The translations under genes and the position numbers were made by a program. A DNA stretch of 64,000 bases, taken from positions 124,001 through 188,000 of the forward strand of contig JBGSXL010000007.1 in NCBI GenBank assembly GCA_041751425.1, written 5' to 3'. Origin of the DNA: JAVVEG01 sp041751425. Lineage in GTDB: Bacteria > Pseudomonadota > Gammaproteobacteria > Pseudomonadales > Pseudohongiellaceae. The notes beneath the pieces are model-generated. The model was not told the DNA's origin. It worked only from the letters and a program-made list of their open reading frames with translations, and ran no database searches. Shown in pieces: positions 44,719 to 53,364 of this stretch. The stretch's first letter is position 1, and the number at the start of each line of letters is the position of its first letter.

Positions 44719-45059
44719 GATGTAATGCCTCCACGTTAATTTACGGCCAGATTAATCATCCGGGCCGTGGAAGTCTACTGATTCAAGGCAAACAGCGCTG
44801 CGGAGGAGATGGAACCCCGGCGCTCATACGAGCGGCGCTCCCTGAAATCTCCTGCCAGATAGGTTATACTCTGTGCCTTCCCTGAATAGTCAAACGTCAT
44901 ACAATAATCAAGGTACTCAAAAAAAGTACATCCGATTAAAGTGTGACATGGCTCTTTATTAAGATTAACCATTAAATAGCGACGATTTTATGCTACTGCG
45001 GTGTGACAATTAATAGTGTGACGATTGATTTTCTGAAGCAGATTAGAAAAAGGTAATTT
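44719..45059. promoter_or_regulatory. Divergent control region with a stem-loop array and repeated GTGTGAC boxes
   Basis: This gap separates the CocE hydrolase (minus) and the aspartokinase (plus). AGGAGAT (44804-44810) pairs with ATCTCCT (44847-44853) around an inner stem CGCTC-ATAC-GAGCG, a compact cloverleaf-like fold. Nearer the aspartokinase, GTGTGAC occurs three times (44941, 45001 and 45016), the last two 15 bp apart, which could be an operator. A 65-codon minus-strand frame here (44775-44972) has no ribosome binding site and no recognisable protein. Confidence 0.4.
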
Positions 45060-46538
45060 ATGACACAGAATACAGCTAAGGTTTTGCCAATTCAGCGACA
45101 ACATACTGTCGAGAAAATTGGCGGTACCTCGATGAGTCAGTTCGATGCTGTCAGCAAGAACATATTTCTGAATCCGGCCCTGAAAGGAAAATACTACCAG
45201 CGCATATTTGTAGTGTCGGCATACAGTGGTATCACCAATCTACTGCTGGAACACAAGAAAACCGGACAGCCCGGCGTATATGCTTTATTCTCCGATGCGG
45301 AAGAATCACAGAGTTGGCAGGATGCGTTCGCTGAATTGCGCGAGAACATGCTGGGGATCAACAAAAACCTGTTCAATGACGATGCACAATTGCAGTTGGC
45401 AAACCTGTTTCTTGAGAAACGATTGCAGGATGCGCAACGCGTTCTGAATGATGTGCAAAGCCTTTGTCAGCATGGTCACTTTTCCCTGCAAGATTATCTG
45501 CAGACTGTTCGCGAAATGCTGGCCAGTCTGGGTGAAGTACACAGCGCTTACAACACAACGCAACTATTGCGGGCGCAGGACATTAATGCCTGCTTTGTGG
45601 ATCTCTCCGGCTGGGATATCGACGAACATGTGTCGTTGGATGAACACATCAAGGCAGCGTTTACGAAGATAGATCTGCAAACGCAATTGCCTATTGTGAC
45701 GGGTTACAGCCATTGCGAAGGCGGTTTGATGGCAGTGTTTGATCGCGGGTACAGTGAGATGATATTCAGCAGGATTGCGGTACTGACCGGCGCCAGGGAA
45801 GCGATCATCCACAAGGAATATCACTTGAGCAGCGCTGACCCACGCGTGGTTGGTATCGACAAGGCGGTGCCGATTGGCCGCACCAATTACGATGTGGCGG
45901 ATCAGCTGGCAAACCTGGGCATGGAGGCCATTCATCCGCGCGCTGCCAAGGGCTTGCGCAAGAACGATATTCGTTTGCGTGTGAAGAACACCTTCGAACC
46001 GGAGCATCGAGGCACGTTGATAACGCGGGATTATGTCAGTGCATCGCCCTGCGTGGAAATTATTGCTGGCCGCTCCGGGGTGTACTCCGTTGAGTTGTTT
46101 GATCAGGACATGGTCGGTGATTTGCCCAGATACGAGAAAGTATTTCTCGAGCAGATTACCCGTTTTAAAGCACAGGTAATTAATAAAGATCTCAACGCGA
46201 ATACCATCACGCATTATCTGGCGACCAATATCAAAACGGTTAAACGCATTCAAACCAGTCTGCTGGATTTGTTTCCGGATGCCGAGATCAATGTACGTAA
46301 AGTATGTATCGTCTCTGCCATCGGCAGTGACATCAAGATAAGGGGAATGCTGGCAAGAACTGCTGCTGCACTGGCAGACGCAGGTGTTCCGATACTGGCG
46401 GTGCATCAATCCATGCGCCAGGTGGATATGCAATTTTTTCTGGAAGAGGATGACTACGAATTAGCGATACAGTGCCTGCACGCAGACCTGGTGGAAGCAG
46501 AAAACCATGGCATTGCCATCAAGCTGGCAGAAGCCTGA
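45060..46538 (+). CDS. Aspartate kinase of the ectoine-pathway (Ask_Ect) type
   Basis: Phosphorylates aspartate, the first step towards aspartate semialdehyde. After a 14-residue leader the protein reads HTVEKIGGTSMSQFDAV, the hallmark of the specialised aspartokinases that accompany ectABC. It also has VVSAYSGITNLLLEHKKTG, FDRGYSEMIFSRIAVL and two C-terminal ACT domains (KVCIVSAIGSDI). At 492 residues it is of normal length for that type. No ectA, ectB or ectC is next to it, so either the ectoine genes lie elsewhere or this enzyme serves general lysine/threonine supply. AAAAAGG precedes ATG 45060. Confidence 0.87.
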   Translation: MTQNTAKVLPIQRQHTVEKIGGTSMSQFDAVSKNIFLNPALKGKYYQRIFVVSAYSGITNLLLEHKKTGQPGVYALFSDAEESQSWQDAFAELRENMLGINKNLFNDDAQLQLANLFLEKRLQDAQRVLNDVQSLCQHGHFSLQDYLQTVREMLASLGEVHSAYNTTQLLRAQDINACFVDLSGWDIDEHVSLDEHIKAAFTKIDLQTQLPIVTGYSHCEGGLMAVFDRGYSEMIFSRIAVLTGAREAIIHKEYHLSSADPRVVGIDKAVPIGRTNYDVADQLANLGMEAIHPRAAKGLRKNDIRLRVKNTFEPEHRGTLITRDYVSASPCVEIIAGRSGVYSVELFDQDMVGDLPRYEKVFLEQITRFKAQVINKDLNANTITHYLATNIKTVKRIQTSLLDLFPDAEINVRKVCIVSAIGSDIKIRGMLARTAAALADAGVPILAVHQSMRQVDMQFFLEEDDYELAIQCLHADLVEAENHGIAIKLAEA

Positions 46539-46663
46539 TTCATGCGGAAAGCACAAGCCGATTCAAAGAGGGAAGTAGCAAGCAAAAGGTTTGTCGAAAT
46601 GCCTGAGCCCTGTGGTAGGATTCCCCACTCAGCAAACTAATAAGATACAAATTCGGTAACACC

Positions 46664-47938
46664 ATGCAGTCCTCTCTGGTACCTGAAAGACCACTGATTA
46701 TATCGCCTACGCTTGCCGCAACCATCGGGCTGGAGGAAGCGGTTATGCTGCATGTCTTCGCCGAGTTGGTGGCGCATCGCGACAGCGAAACCAGAGACGG
46801 GCTGTGCTGGATTGAGTTGGATCAGGATGCCTTGATCAAGGCCATGCCATTCTGGGCGTTGATCGATATAAAGCGCGTACAGAAAAGCCTGCTCGATCTG
46901 GGCCTGATTTTGCTCGATCCCGCATCAGCAAAACCGGACTCGTGCTGGTACGCCATCAATCAGACGCAAGCCAGAGAATCACATAAGACACACAGCGCCG
47001 GGCCAACCGTGTCTCGGGTCGGCTTGTCTGCAAACCCCAATGCTTCAAACAACAATGCGACACATACCAGCGCAGCTGACAACACTATCGACCGCTTTGC
47101 GAATGCCGGGCAGGGCGCCAGTTATATCCCCGCCAACTGGCAACCAAGCAACGATTGCATCAAGCAATGCCGGCAGAAGAACATTCCCGAGGACTTCATT
47201 CACGAACAAGTGCCGGGCTTTGTGTTGTACTGGCGTGAACGCCGGCAGTCACAATTCTCCTGGGGCAACGTCTTCTCCAAACATGTTTTGCGGGAATGGC
47301 GTCAGGAGCAGACACGGCGCGGTGCCAATCAGCTTGATTCAGCGATGTCCGCGCAGTGGTGGCCCAGTGAAGATGCTATCGAGATATTGCAGAACGCGGG
47401 CATCAGTACAGCATTTATTGAAGATTGTGTGCCGGAGTTCGTACTCTACTGGCGCGAACGCGGTATCGTGGATGCGGCCTGGAACAGTAAATTCATCGAC
47501 CACATTCGTCGCCAGTGGACCAAGTACAATGCCGCGCTTGAGCATGATGGTATGCCACGCCCCATTGCAGCTGACTGGCAGCCCAGCGCCGCCTGTTTCG
47601 ATGTGCTGCGGTTGGCTGAGATTGACGAAGACTATGCCAGAGAGAAAGTGAAGGAGTTTGTCCTGTACTGGCGCGATACCGGGCAACCAAATGCTTCCTG
47701 GAATACGCAGTTCCTGAAATACATTAAATTCAATTGGGCAAAGCGGCTGGAAGAGCTGCAAGTTGTGGGTACAGGTAATGCAAAAAATAAATCCATTACT
47801 GGACGCGGCGGGCAAGGGGTTGGCCAGCCCGGGTCTGGGCAAAGAGGGGCTGGGCAAAGAGGGTCTGAACAAAGAGAAGCTGAAAAAAGCATCGAAGCCA
47901 GCTTCCAACGCTTCACAGACCGCAGTTGGGCAGAGTAA
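46664..47938 (+). CDS. Primosomal-type protein with three DnaT-like DNA-binding domains
   Basis: A 424-residue protein. Residues 1-100 look like a winged-helix domain (IGLEEAVMLHVFAELVAH, WIELDQDALIKAMPFW). Three copies of one module follow at about 155-215, 231-288 and 303-362. Each begins W-x-P-S, then has FVLYWRER or FVLYWRDTG, then W-x-x-x-F-x-x-[HY] and ends at a Trp (for example NWQPSNDCIKQC, QWWPSEDAIEIL, DWQPSAACFDVL). This matches the single C-terminal DNA-binding domain of DnaT, which remodels PriA-PriB-ssDNA and helps load DnaB. E. coli DnaT has one such domain, so triplication is unusual. The last 60 residues are a Gly/Gln-rich tail overlapping the next gene. Confidence 0.82.
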   Translation: MQSSLVPERPLIISPTLAATIGLEEAVMLHVFAELVAHRDSETRDGLCWIELDQDALIKAMPFWALIDIKRVQKSLLDLGLILLDPASAKPDSCWYAINQTQARESHKTHSAGPTVSRVGLSANPNASNNNATHTSAADNTIDRFANAGQGASYIPANWQPSNDCIKQCRQKNIPEDFIHEQVPGFVLYWRERRQSQFSWGNVFSKHVLREWRQEQTRRGANQLDSAMSAQWWPSEDAIEILQNAGISTAFIEDCVPEFVLYWRERGIVDAAWNSKFIDHIRRQWTKYNAALEHDGMPRPIAADWQPSAACFDVLRLAEIDEDYAREKVKEFVLYWRDTGQPNASWNTQFLKYIKFNWAKRLEELQVVGTGNAKNKSITGRGGQGVGQPGSGQRGAGQRGSEQREAEKSIEASFQRFTDRSWAE

Positions 47939-48533
47939 GCACGGCAGCAAAGACAATACTGACGGCTCCGGTCCGGACCGCGTAGATGCCATCAATCAGT
48001 TGTTCGCCGAGTTCGAGCTCGCTTATCACAACCAATACTACAAAGCGTACAGCACAGAAGACCGCCTGATCATGGCCAAGAAATACTGGTTGAACTGTCT
48101 TTCTGAGTTCAGCCCACGACAGATCGTGGCGGCGGGACACAAGTTGGTGATGACGCAGGAGTTCCTGCCTGCCATTTCCAGCGTAGTGCGCGCCTGTGAG
48201 GAAGGCACCGCACTGTTCGGGCTACCAGCGCCGCGTGATGCTTATACAGAAGCCTGTCGGGCCCCGGAGCCCAAGTCGGGATACGCCTGGAGTCATGCAG
48301 CGGTTTATCTGGCAGGTAAGGCGACTGATTGGTATTTCCTGGCATCGGAACCGGAAGATAAAGTGTTTCCCGTATTCGCGCGTTACTATCAGCAACTTTG
48401 TCAGCGCGTGATGCGCGGCGAAGAACTCGGAGACCCGGTACCACCGGCGTTGCCGAAAAATCCGGGCAAAGTGCTCGATACCGAGGAACAACAGCGCCGG
48501 ATGGCACAGTTACGCGACGAACTGCAATTGTAG
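47778..48533 (+). CDS. Phage lambda P-like helicase-loader protein
   Basis: A 251-residue protein. The first 70 residues are a Lys/Gly-rich linker built of GLGKE repeats. The remainder (DAINQLFAEFELAYHNQYYK, KKYWLNCLSEFSPRQIVAAG, FLPAISSVVRACEEG) resembles the replication protein P family, whose lambda member captures DnaB and delivers it to the origin. ATG 47778 gives a 161-bp overlap in a different frame with the DnaT-like gene; a TTG at about 47820 is another possible start. With no phage genes around, this appears to be a resident chromosomal gene. Working with the upstream gene and DnaB is inferred from the families. Confidence 0.78.
   Translation: MQKINPLLDAAGKGLASPGLGKEGLGKEGLNKEKLKKASKPASNASQTAVGQSKHGSKDNTDGSGPDRVDAINQLFAEFELAYHNQYYKAYSTEDRLIMAKKYWLNCLSEFSPRQIVAAGHKLVMTQEFLPAISSVVRACEEGTALFGLPAPRDAYTEACRAPEPKSGYAWSHAAVYLAGKATDWYFLASEPEDKVFPVFARYYQQLCQRVMRGEELGDPVPPALPKNPGKVLDTEEQQRRMAQLRDELQL
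47832..47891 (+). repeat. 15-bp tandem repeat translated in two frames
   Basis: Four 15-bp units (GGTCTGGGCAAAGAG, GGGCTGGGCAAAGAG, GGTCTGAACAAAGAG and a diverged fourth) lie inside the overlap of the DnaT-like and P-like genes. One frame reads GSGQR-GAGQR-GSEQR-EAEKS, the other GLGKE-GLGKE-GLNKE-KLKKA. A multiple of three keeps both proteins in frame when units are gained or lost. Confidence 0.85.
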
Positions 48534-48540
48534 ACCTTGG

Positions 48541-50208
48541 TTACGCCAGTTTTCTGTATTTGATTCTGGTTGGCTGAGCATTATCACCCAGACGCTTCTT
48601 CCTGTCAGCTTCGTAATCACTGTAATTGCCTTCGTGCCATATCACCTGGCTGTCACCTTCAAACGCGAGTATGTGAGTACAGATACGATCCAGGAACCAG
48701 CGGTCGTGCGAAACAACAATTGCGCAGCCGGGGAAATTCAACAGACCTTCCTCAAGCGCACGCAAGGTTTCAACGTCAAGATCGTTGGTAGGTTCGTCAA
48801 GCAACAACACATTGGCACCGCGCTTGAGCAGCTTGGCCAGATGCAGACGGTTGCGTTCACCACCGGAGAGATCCTTGACGAATTTCTGTTGATCGCCACC
48901 CTTGAAGTTGAAGCGACCCGCATACGAGCGTGAGGCTACTTCGTAACGGCCAATCTGCAGAATATCGTGACCATCGGAGATTTCCTCCCACACAGTTTTC
49001 TCGCCGCGCAACGCATCGCGGCTCTGATCCACATAAGCCAGATCTACTGTGTCCCCAATGCGAATGGTGCCACTGTCCGGTTTTTCCGCACCGACCAGCA
49101 TGCGCAGGAAAGTGGTCTTACCGGCACCATTGCCGCCGATGATGCCAACAATGCTGCCTTTGGGTATGCTGAAACTGAGATTATCGATAAGCGTTTTATC
49201 GCCGAAACTCTTGCACAGATTATTCACTTCCACCACCAGATCACCCAGGCGCGGGCCCGGTGGAATATACAACTCTGTTGTTTCGTTGCGCTTTTGGAAT
49301 TCCTGCGAGTTAAGTTCCTCAAAGCGAGCCAGACGCGCCTTGCTCTTGGACTGTCGCCCCTTAGGATTAGCCTTTACCCATTCCAATTCGGACTTGATAG
49401 TGCGGTCGCGCGCAGCCTCCTGTTTGGCTTCCACAGCAAGGCGTTTGTCCTTGGCTTCCAACCAGTCTGTGTAATTGCCTTCGTATGGAATGCCGTGGCC
49501 ACGGTCGAGTTCCAGAATCCAGCCAGCGGCGTTGTCCAGAAAGTAACGGTCGTGCGTGATAGCAACCACAGTGCCGGGGAATTCCTTCAGGAAGCGTTCC
49601 AGCCAAGCGACACTCTCGGCGTCCAGATGGTTGGTTGGCTCATCCAGCAGAATCATGTCCGGGTTGGAAAGCAGTAGACGACATAGTGCAACACGGCGTT
49701 TCTCACCACCAGAAAGCGTGCTGACATTGGCGTCCCATGGTGGCAGACGCAGCGCATCGGCGGCTATTTCCAGCGTGCGTTCGATATCCCAGGCATTCGC
49801 GGCGTCTATTTTGTTTTGCAGTTCGCCCTGCTTCTCCAGCAGATCATTCATCTCGTCATCGCTCATGGGTTCTGCGAATCGGTCGCTAATGGTGTTGAAG
49901 GCTTCTACCAACGCCATGGTCTCGGCAACAGCCTCTTCCACATTGCCACGCACGTCTTTGTCTGTGTTTAGTACGGGCTCTTGGGGCAAGTACCCAATCT
50001 TAAGGTCAGCCTGCGGCCGCGCCTCGCCAATAAAGTCCTTGTCCACGCCGGCCATGATGCGCAGCAACGTTGATTTACCGGAACCATTCAGGCCCAGCAC
50101 GCCAATCTTTGCACCGGGAAAGAACGACAAAGAGATATCCTTCAGAATCTCCTTCTTGGGAGGAACTACCTTGCCCAGACGGTGCATGGTGTATACGAAC
50201 TGTGCCAT
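48541..50208 (-). CDS. ettA: Energy-dependent translational throttle protein EttA (ABC-F)
   Basis: A 555-residue ABC-F ATPase, exactly the length of E. coli EttA, that binds the ribosomal E site and gates entry into elongation according to ATP/ADP ratio. It starts MAQFVYTMHRLGKVVPPKKE. It has two ATPase domains, with Walker A GLNGSGKSTLLRIM and GGNGAGKTTFLRML, signatures LSGGEKRRVAL and LSGGERNRLHL, and the linker that contacts tRNA between them. ATG 50208 was chosen; the frame extends 27 codons further but without family support. Confidence 0.96.
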   Translation of the reverse strand: MAQFVYTMHRLGKVVPPKKEILKDISLSFFPGAKIGVLGLNGSGKSTLLRIMAGVDKDFIGEARPQADLKIGYLPQEPVLNTDKDVRGNVEEAVAETMALVEAFNTISDRFAEPMSDDEMNDLLEKQGELQNKIDAANAWDIERTLEIAADALRLPPWDANVSTLSGGEKRRVALCRLLLSNPDMILLDEPTNHLDAESVAWLERFLKEFPGTVVAITHDRYFLDNAAGWILELDRGHGIPYEGNYTDWLEAKDKRLAVEAKQEAARDRTIKSELEWVKANPKGRQSKSKARLARFEELNSQEFQKRNETTELYIPPGPRLGDLVVEVNNLCKSFGDKTLIDNLSFSIPKGSIVGIIGGNGAGKTTFLRMLVGAEKPDSGTIRIGDTVDLAYVDQSRDALRGEKTVWEEISDGHDILQIGRYEVASRSYAGRFNFKGGDQQKFVKDLSGGERNRLHLAKLLKRGANVLLLDEPTNDLDVETLRALEEGLLNFPGCAIVVSHDRWFLDRICTHILAFEGDSQVIWHEGNYSDYEADRKKRLGDNAQPTRIKYRKLA

Positions 50209-50489
50209 AAGCGGGTAAATCTCCGAAATCTTGTGAAAAACAGGCGTGATTGCGTGAGCAGGGGCTGCAGAGGTTACCAGGGCGGCCACCGGAAGCTGGC
50301 AATCAAGAGCGCGCTATTATGGCATAGAGTCACCGGTTTTTGTGCCTACAGTCGGTGGTGGGAAAGGGAAAAATTCGGGTGAATGTGACATTCTGGATGC
50401 TCTGACAGGGCTCATCATGTAAAATACGGCTCCACTGAAAATCGGGGGGCTGCAGCGCCCTTCATTGGCCTGATAAAACGGGGTATTGA

Positions 50490-51743
50490 ATGTTTAACAG
50501 CAACATACGCATTGCGGACTACGATCCAGATTTAAGCGCGGCTATCGAGGCGGAGCGTGAGCGGCAGGAGCATCACATCGAGTTGATCGCCTCCGAGAAT
50601 TACACCAGCCCGCTGGTCATGGAAGCGCAAGGCAGTGTGTTGACGAACAAATACGCCGAAGGTTATCCGGGCAAGCGCTATTACGGTGGCTGCGAACATG
50701 TCGACGTTGTAGAGACACTGGCTATCGAGCGCGCCAAGCAGCTATTCAAAGCCGATTACGCCAACGTACAGCCACATTCAGGCTCGCAGGCCAATGCTGC
50801 CGTGTATATGGCGCTGATGAAACCGGGCGAGACCGTGCTGGGTATGAGTCTGGCCGATGGTGGCCACCTGACGCATGGCGCCAGCGTCAGTTTCTCCGGC
50901 CGCATCTACAAGGCCGTGCAGTATGGCCTGAACAGTGAGACGGGCGAGATCGATTATGACCAGGTGGAAGCCTTGGCACTGGAGCACAAGCCGCGCATGA
51001 TCATGGCGGGCTTCTCAGCCTATTCTCGCATTGTCGACTGGCAACGGTTCCGCGACATCGCAGATAAAGTAGGTGCGTGGTTCGTTGTCGATATGGCACA
51101 CGTTGCCGGTCTGGTGGCCGCTGGTGTCTATCCCAGCCCGGTCAATATCGCCGATGTCACTACGTCCACAACGCACAAGACGCTTGGCGGTCCGCGCGGT
51201 GGCATCATTCTGGCGCGCGCTAATCCGGAGCTGGAAAAGAAACTGAATTTTGCGGTATTCCCGGAGAGTCAGGGAGGCCCGTTGATGCACATCATCGCCG
51301 CCAAAGCCGTTTGCTTTAAAGAAGCGATGAGCGACGAATTCAAGAAATACCAGCGGCAGGTAGTCAAGAACGCACAGACTATGGCCGCAGGCTTCATGGC
51401 GCGCGGTTATGACGTGATATCCAACGGCACCGACGATCATCTGTTCCTGTTAAGTCTGGTCAAGCAGGACATCACGGGCAAAGATGCTGATGCAGCACTG
51501 GGTCGCGCCAATATCACGGTGAACAAGAATGCCGTGCCTAATGACCCGCGGCCACCCTTTGTGACCAGTGGCCTGCGCATCGGTTCACCGGCAGTGACAC
51601 GTCGCGGTTTCGGCGAGACCGAGGTGGCACAGCTGACCGGCTTGATGTGCGATATTCTCGACAACATCAACGACAACGGAACAATCGATGAGGTCAAGAA
51701 AAAGGTTCTTGCCTTGTGCGCGCGTTTCCCTGTCTACAAGTAA
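50490..51743 (+). CDS. glyA: Serine hydroxymethyltransferase
   Basis: Interconverts serine and glycine with tetrahydrofolate as one-carbon carrier, a PLP enzyme of 417 residues (same as E. coli). LIASENYTSPLVMEAQGSVL and GYPGKRYYGGCE are the N-terminal signatures. The PLP lysine is K230 in TTSTTHKTLGGPRGG. It heads the nrdR-rib cluster, only 5 bp before nrdR. Confidence 0.98.
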   Translation: MFNSNIRIADYDPDLSAAIEAERERQEHHIELIASENYTSPLVMEAQGSVLTNKYAEGYPGKRYYGGCEHVDVVETLAIERAKQLFKADYANVQPHSGSQANAAVYMALMKPGETVLGMSLADGGHLTHGASVSFSGRIYKAVQYGLNSETGEIDYDQVEALALEHKPRMIMAGFSAYSRIVDWQRFRDIADKVGAWFVVDMAHVAGLVAAGVYPSPVNIADVTTSTTHKTLGGPRGGIILARANPELEKKLNFAVFPESQGGPLMHIIAAKAVCFKEAMSDEFKKYQRQVVKNAQTMAAGFMARGYDVISNGTDDHLFLLSLVKQDITGKDADAALGRANITVNKNAVPNDPRPPFVTSGLRIGSPAVTRRGFGETEVAQLTGLMCDILDNINDNGTIDEVKKKVLALCARFPVYK

Positions 51744-51748
51744 ATTTT

Positions 51749-52201
51749 ATGCATTGTCCATTTTGTGGGGCGCTGGATACCAAGGTTATCGACTCGAGAC
51801 TGGTGGCCGAAGGAGATCAGATTCGGCGCAGGCGCGAGTGCATCACCTGTGCCGAACGTTTTACCACTTATGAGACTGCCGAGTTGGTGATGCCGCGCAT
51901 CATCAAACAGAATGGCAACCGCGAACCGTTCGATGATCTCAAGCTGCACGCCGGGTTGATGAAGGCGCTGGAGAAGCGTCCCGTCAGCATCGAGAGAGTG
52001 GATGAGGCGATCAACCGTATCAAGAATACATTGCGGGCAACCGGCGAGCGTGAGGTACCTTCGCGCACACTGGGTGAGCTGGTGATGCGGGAACTGCGGG
52101 AACTGGACGAGGTAGCATTTGTGCGCTTTGCGTCGGTATACCGCAGTTTCAAAGACCTCAATGAGTTTCGTGCCGAGATTGACCGGCTGTCTAACGAATA
52201 A
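51749..52201 (+). CDS. nrdR: Transcriptional repressor NrdR
   Basis: Represses ribonucleotide reductase genes when dATP is high. The 150-residue protein starts MHCPFCGALDTKVIDSR, which with CITCAERF forms the four-Cys zinc ribbon (C3, C6, C31, C34). An ATP-cone domain (VMPRIIKQNGNREPFDD) follows. ATG 51749 is the natural start; the frame opens earlier inside glyA. It precedes ribD by 18 bp, the conserved order. Confidence 0.97.
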   Translation: MHCPFCGALDTKVIDSRLVAEGDQIRRRRECITCAERFTTYETAELVMPRIIKQNGNREPFDDLKLHAGLMKALEKRPVSIERVDEAINRIKNTLRATGEREVPSRTLGELVMRELRELDEVAFVRFASVYRSFKDLNEFRAEIDRLSNE

Positions 52202-52219
52202 TCCTGGTTGGAGACCGTG

Positions 52220-53341
52220 ATGGAACCCGATGCCGTTACATTCATGCAGCGTGCTATTGCGCTGGCGGCCAACGTCTATTCCACCACGCCCAACCCGCGG
52301 GTTGGCTGCGTGATTGTTCGCGATGGCGAAGTGGTTGGCGAAGGCTGGCATGAGCAACCCGGTTACGCACATGCCGAAGTTAATGCCTTGCTGCAGGCGG
52401 GTGAGTTGGCTCGAGGCGCGACAGCCTATGTGTCGCTGGAACCGTGTTGCCATCACGGCAAGACACCGCCCTGCACAGACGCATTGATAGAAGCAGGTGT
52501 AGCGGAAGTATATATCGGCATGCTGGACCCTAATCCATTGGTATCAGGCAAAGGCGTGGAACGATTGCGAGAGGCAGGTATTGCGGTGTATGAACCGTGG
52601 CCGGAGTTGTCTGCAGAATCCCTGAATCCCGGCTTTATCAAGCGTATGCAACAGGGTTTGCCTTTTGTGCGCTGCAAAATGGCGATGAGTCTTGATGGCC
52701 GCACGGCCATGGCATCCGGTGAGAGCCAGTGGATCACCGGCCCGGCAGCAAGAGCGGATGTGCAACGCCTGCGGGCAGGTGCCTGTGCGGTAGTGACAGG
52801 TGTCAACACAGTATTGAGTGACAACCCGGGGCTGAACCTGCGTCCGGATCAGTTGCTGGAGGCCGATGTATTGGCCATTGGCAAGCGCCAGCCACGCCGG
52901 GTCATTATCGATTCCGCGTTGCGCTCGCCACCGGACTCCAAGATCGTGAGCTTAGAAGGTGAGGTGCTGTTCCTGGTGGGTTCGCCACATGCGCAACAGT
53001 ATCAGCGTTTCGCTGAGACTCAGGCGGAAATTCGCCAGATTCCTGTGTTGGCAGGTGGGCGACTGGATCTGGTGGCTGCGATGCGCTGTCTGGCAAAGGA
53101 TTACCACTGCAATGACGTGATGCTGGAAGCAGGGCCAACCTTAAGCGGCGCGATGATTCAGGCCGGTCTGGTAGACGAAGTTATCGTTTATATTGGCGCC
53201 CGGTTTTTAGGCAGCGATGCATTGCCCTTGTTCAACCTGCCGGGTTTGCAGCACATGGCAGATCATATTGGTCTGGAAATAATAGATGTGCGAGCCATCG
53301 CAGGGGATTGCAGGGTTACTGCACGCGTTATCAACAGTTGA
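52220..53341 (+). CDS. ribD: Riboflavin biosynthesis bifunctional deaminase/reductase RibD
   Basis: Carries out the deamination and side-chain reduction of the pyrimidine intermediate after GTP cyclohydrolase II. The deaminase half has the zinc motifs HAEVNALLQAG and LEPCCHHGKTPPC. The reductase half (from VRCKMAMSLDGRTAMASGES) binds NADPH and ends with LEAGPTLSGAMIQAGLVDE. From ATG 52220, with GGAG upstream, it is 373 residues. Confidence 0.97.
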   Translation: MEPDAVTFMQRAIALAANVYSTTPNPRVGCVIVRDGEVVGEGWHEQPGYAHAEVNALLQAGELARGATAYVSLEPCCHHGKTPPCTDALIEAGVAEVYIGMLDPNPLVSGKGVERLREAGIAVYEPWPELSAESLNPGFIKRMQQGLPFVRCKMAMSLDGRTAMASGESQWITGPAARADVQRLRAGACAVVTGVNTVLSDNPGLNLRPDQLLEADVLAIGKRQPRRVIIDSALRSPPDSKIVSLEGEVLFLVGSPHAQQYQRFAETQAEIRQIPVLAGGRLDLVAAMRCLAKDYHCNDVMLEAGPTLSGAMIQAGLVDEVIVYIGARFLGSDALPLFNLPGLQHMADHIGLEIIDVRAIAGDCRVTARVINS

Positions 53342-53364
53342 ATGTTAGTTGGAATAGATAAGGC

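Noticed and set aside
44775..44972. A 65-codon minus-strand frame upstream of the CocE hydrolase
   Set aside because: No ribosome binding site, no recognisable protein, and it runs through the stem-loop region; better explained as a control region.
46664..48533. Prophage remnant as the source of the DnaT/P-like pair
   Set aside because: No integrase, structural, lysis or attachment-site features flank it, and both neighbours are ordinary chromosomal genes.
50397..50425. glyA promoter around CTGACA and TAAAAT
   Set aside because: The two boxes are only 12 nt apart, too close for a sigma-70 promoter, and no better -35 box was found.
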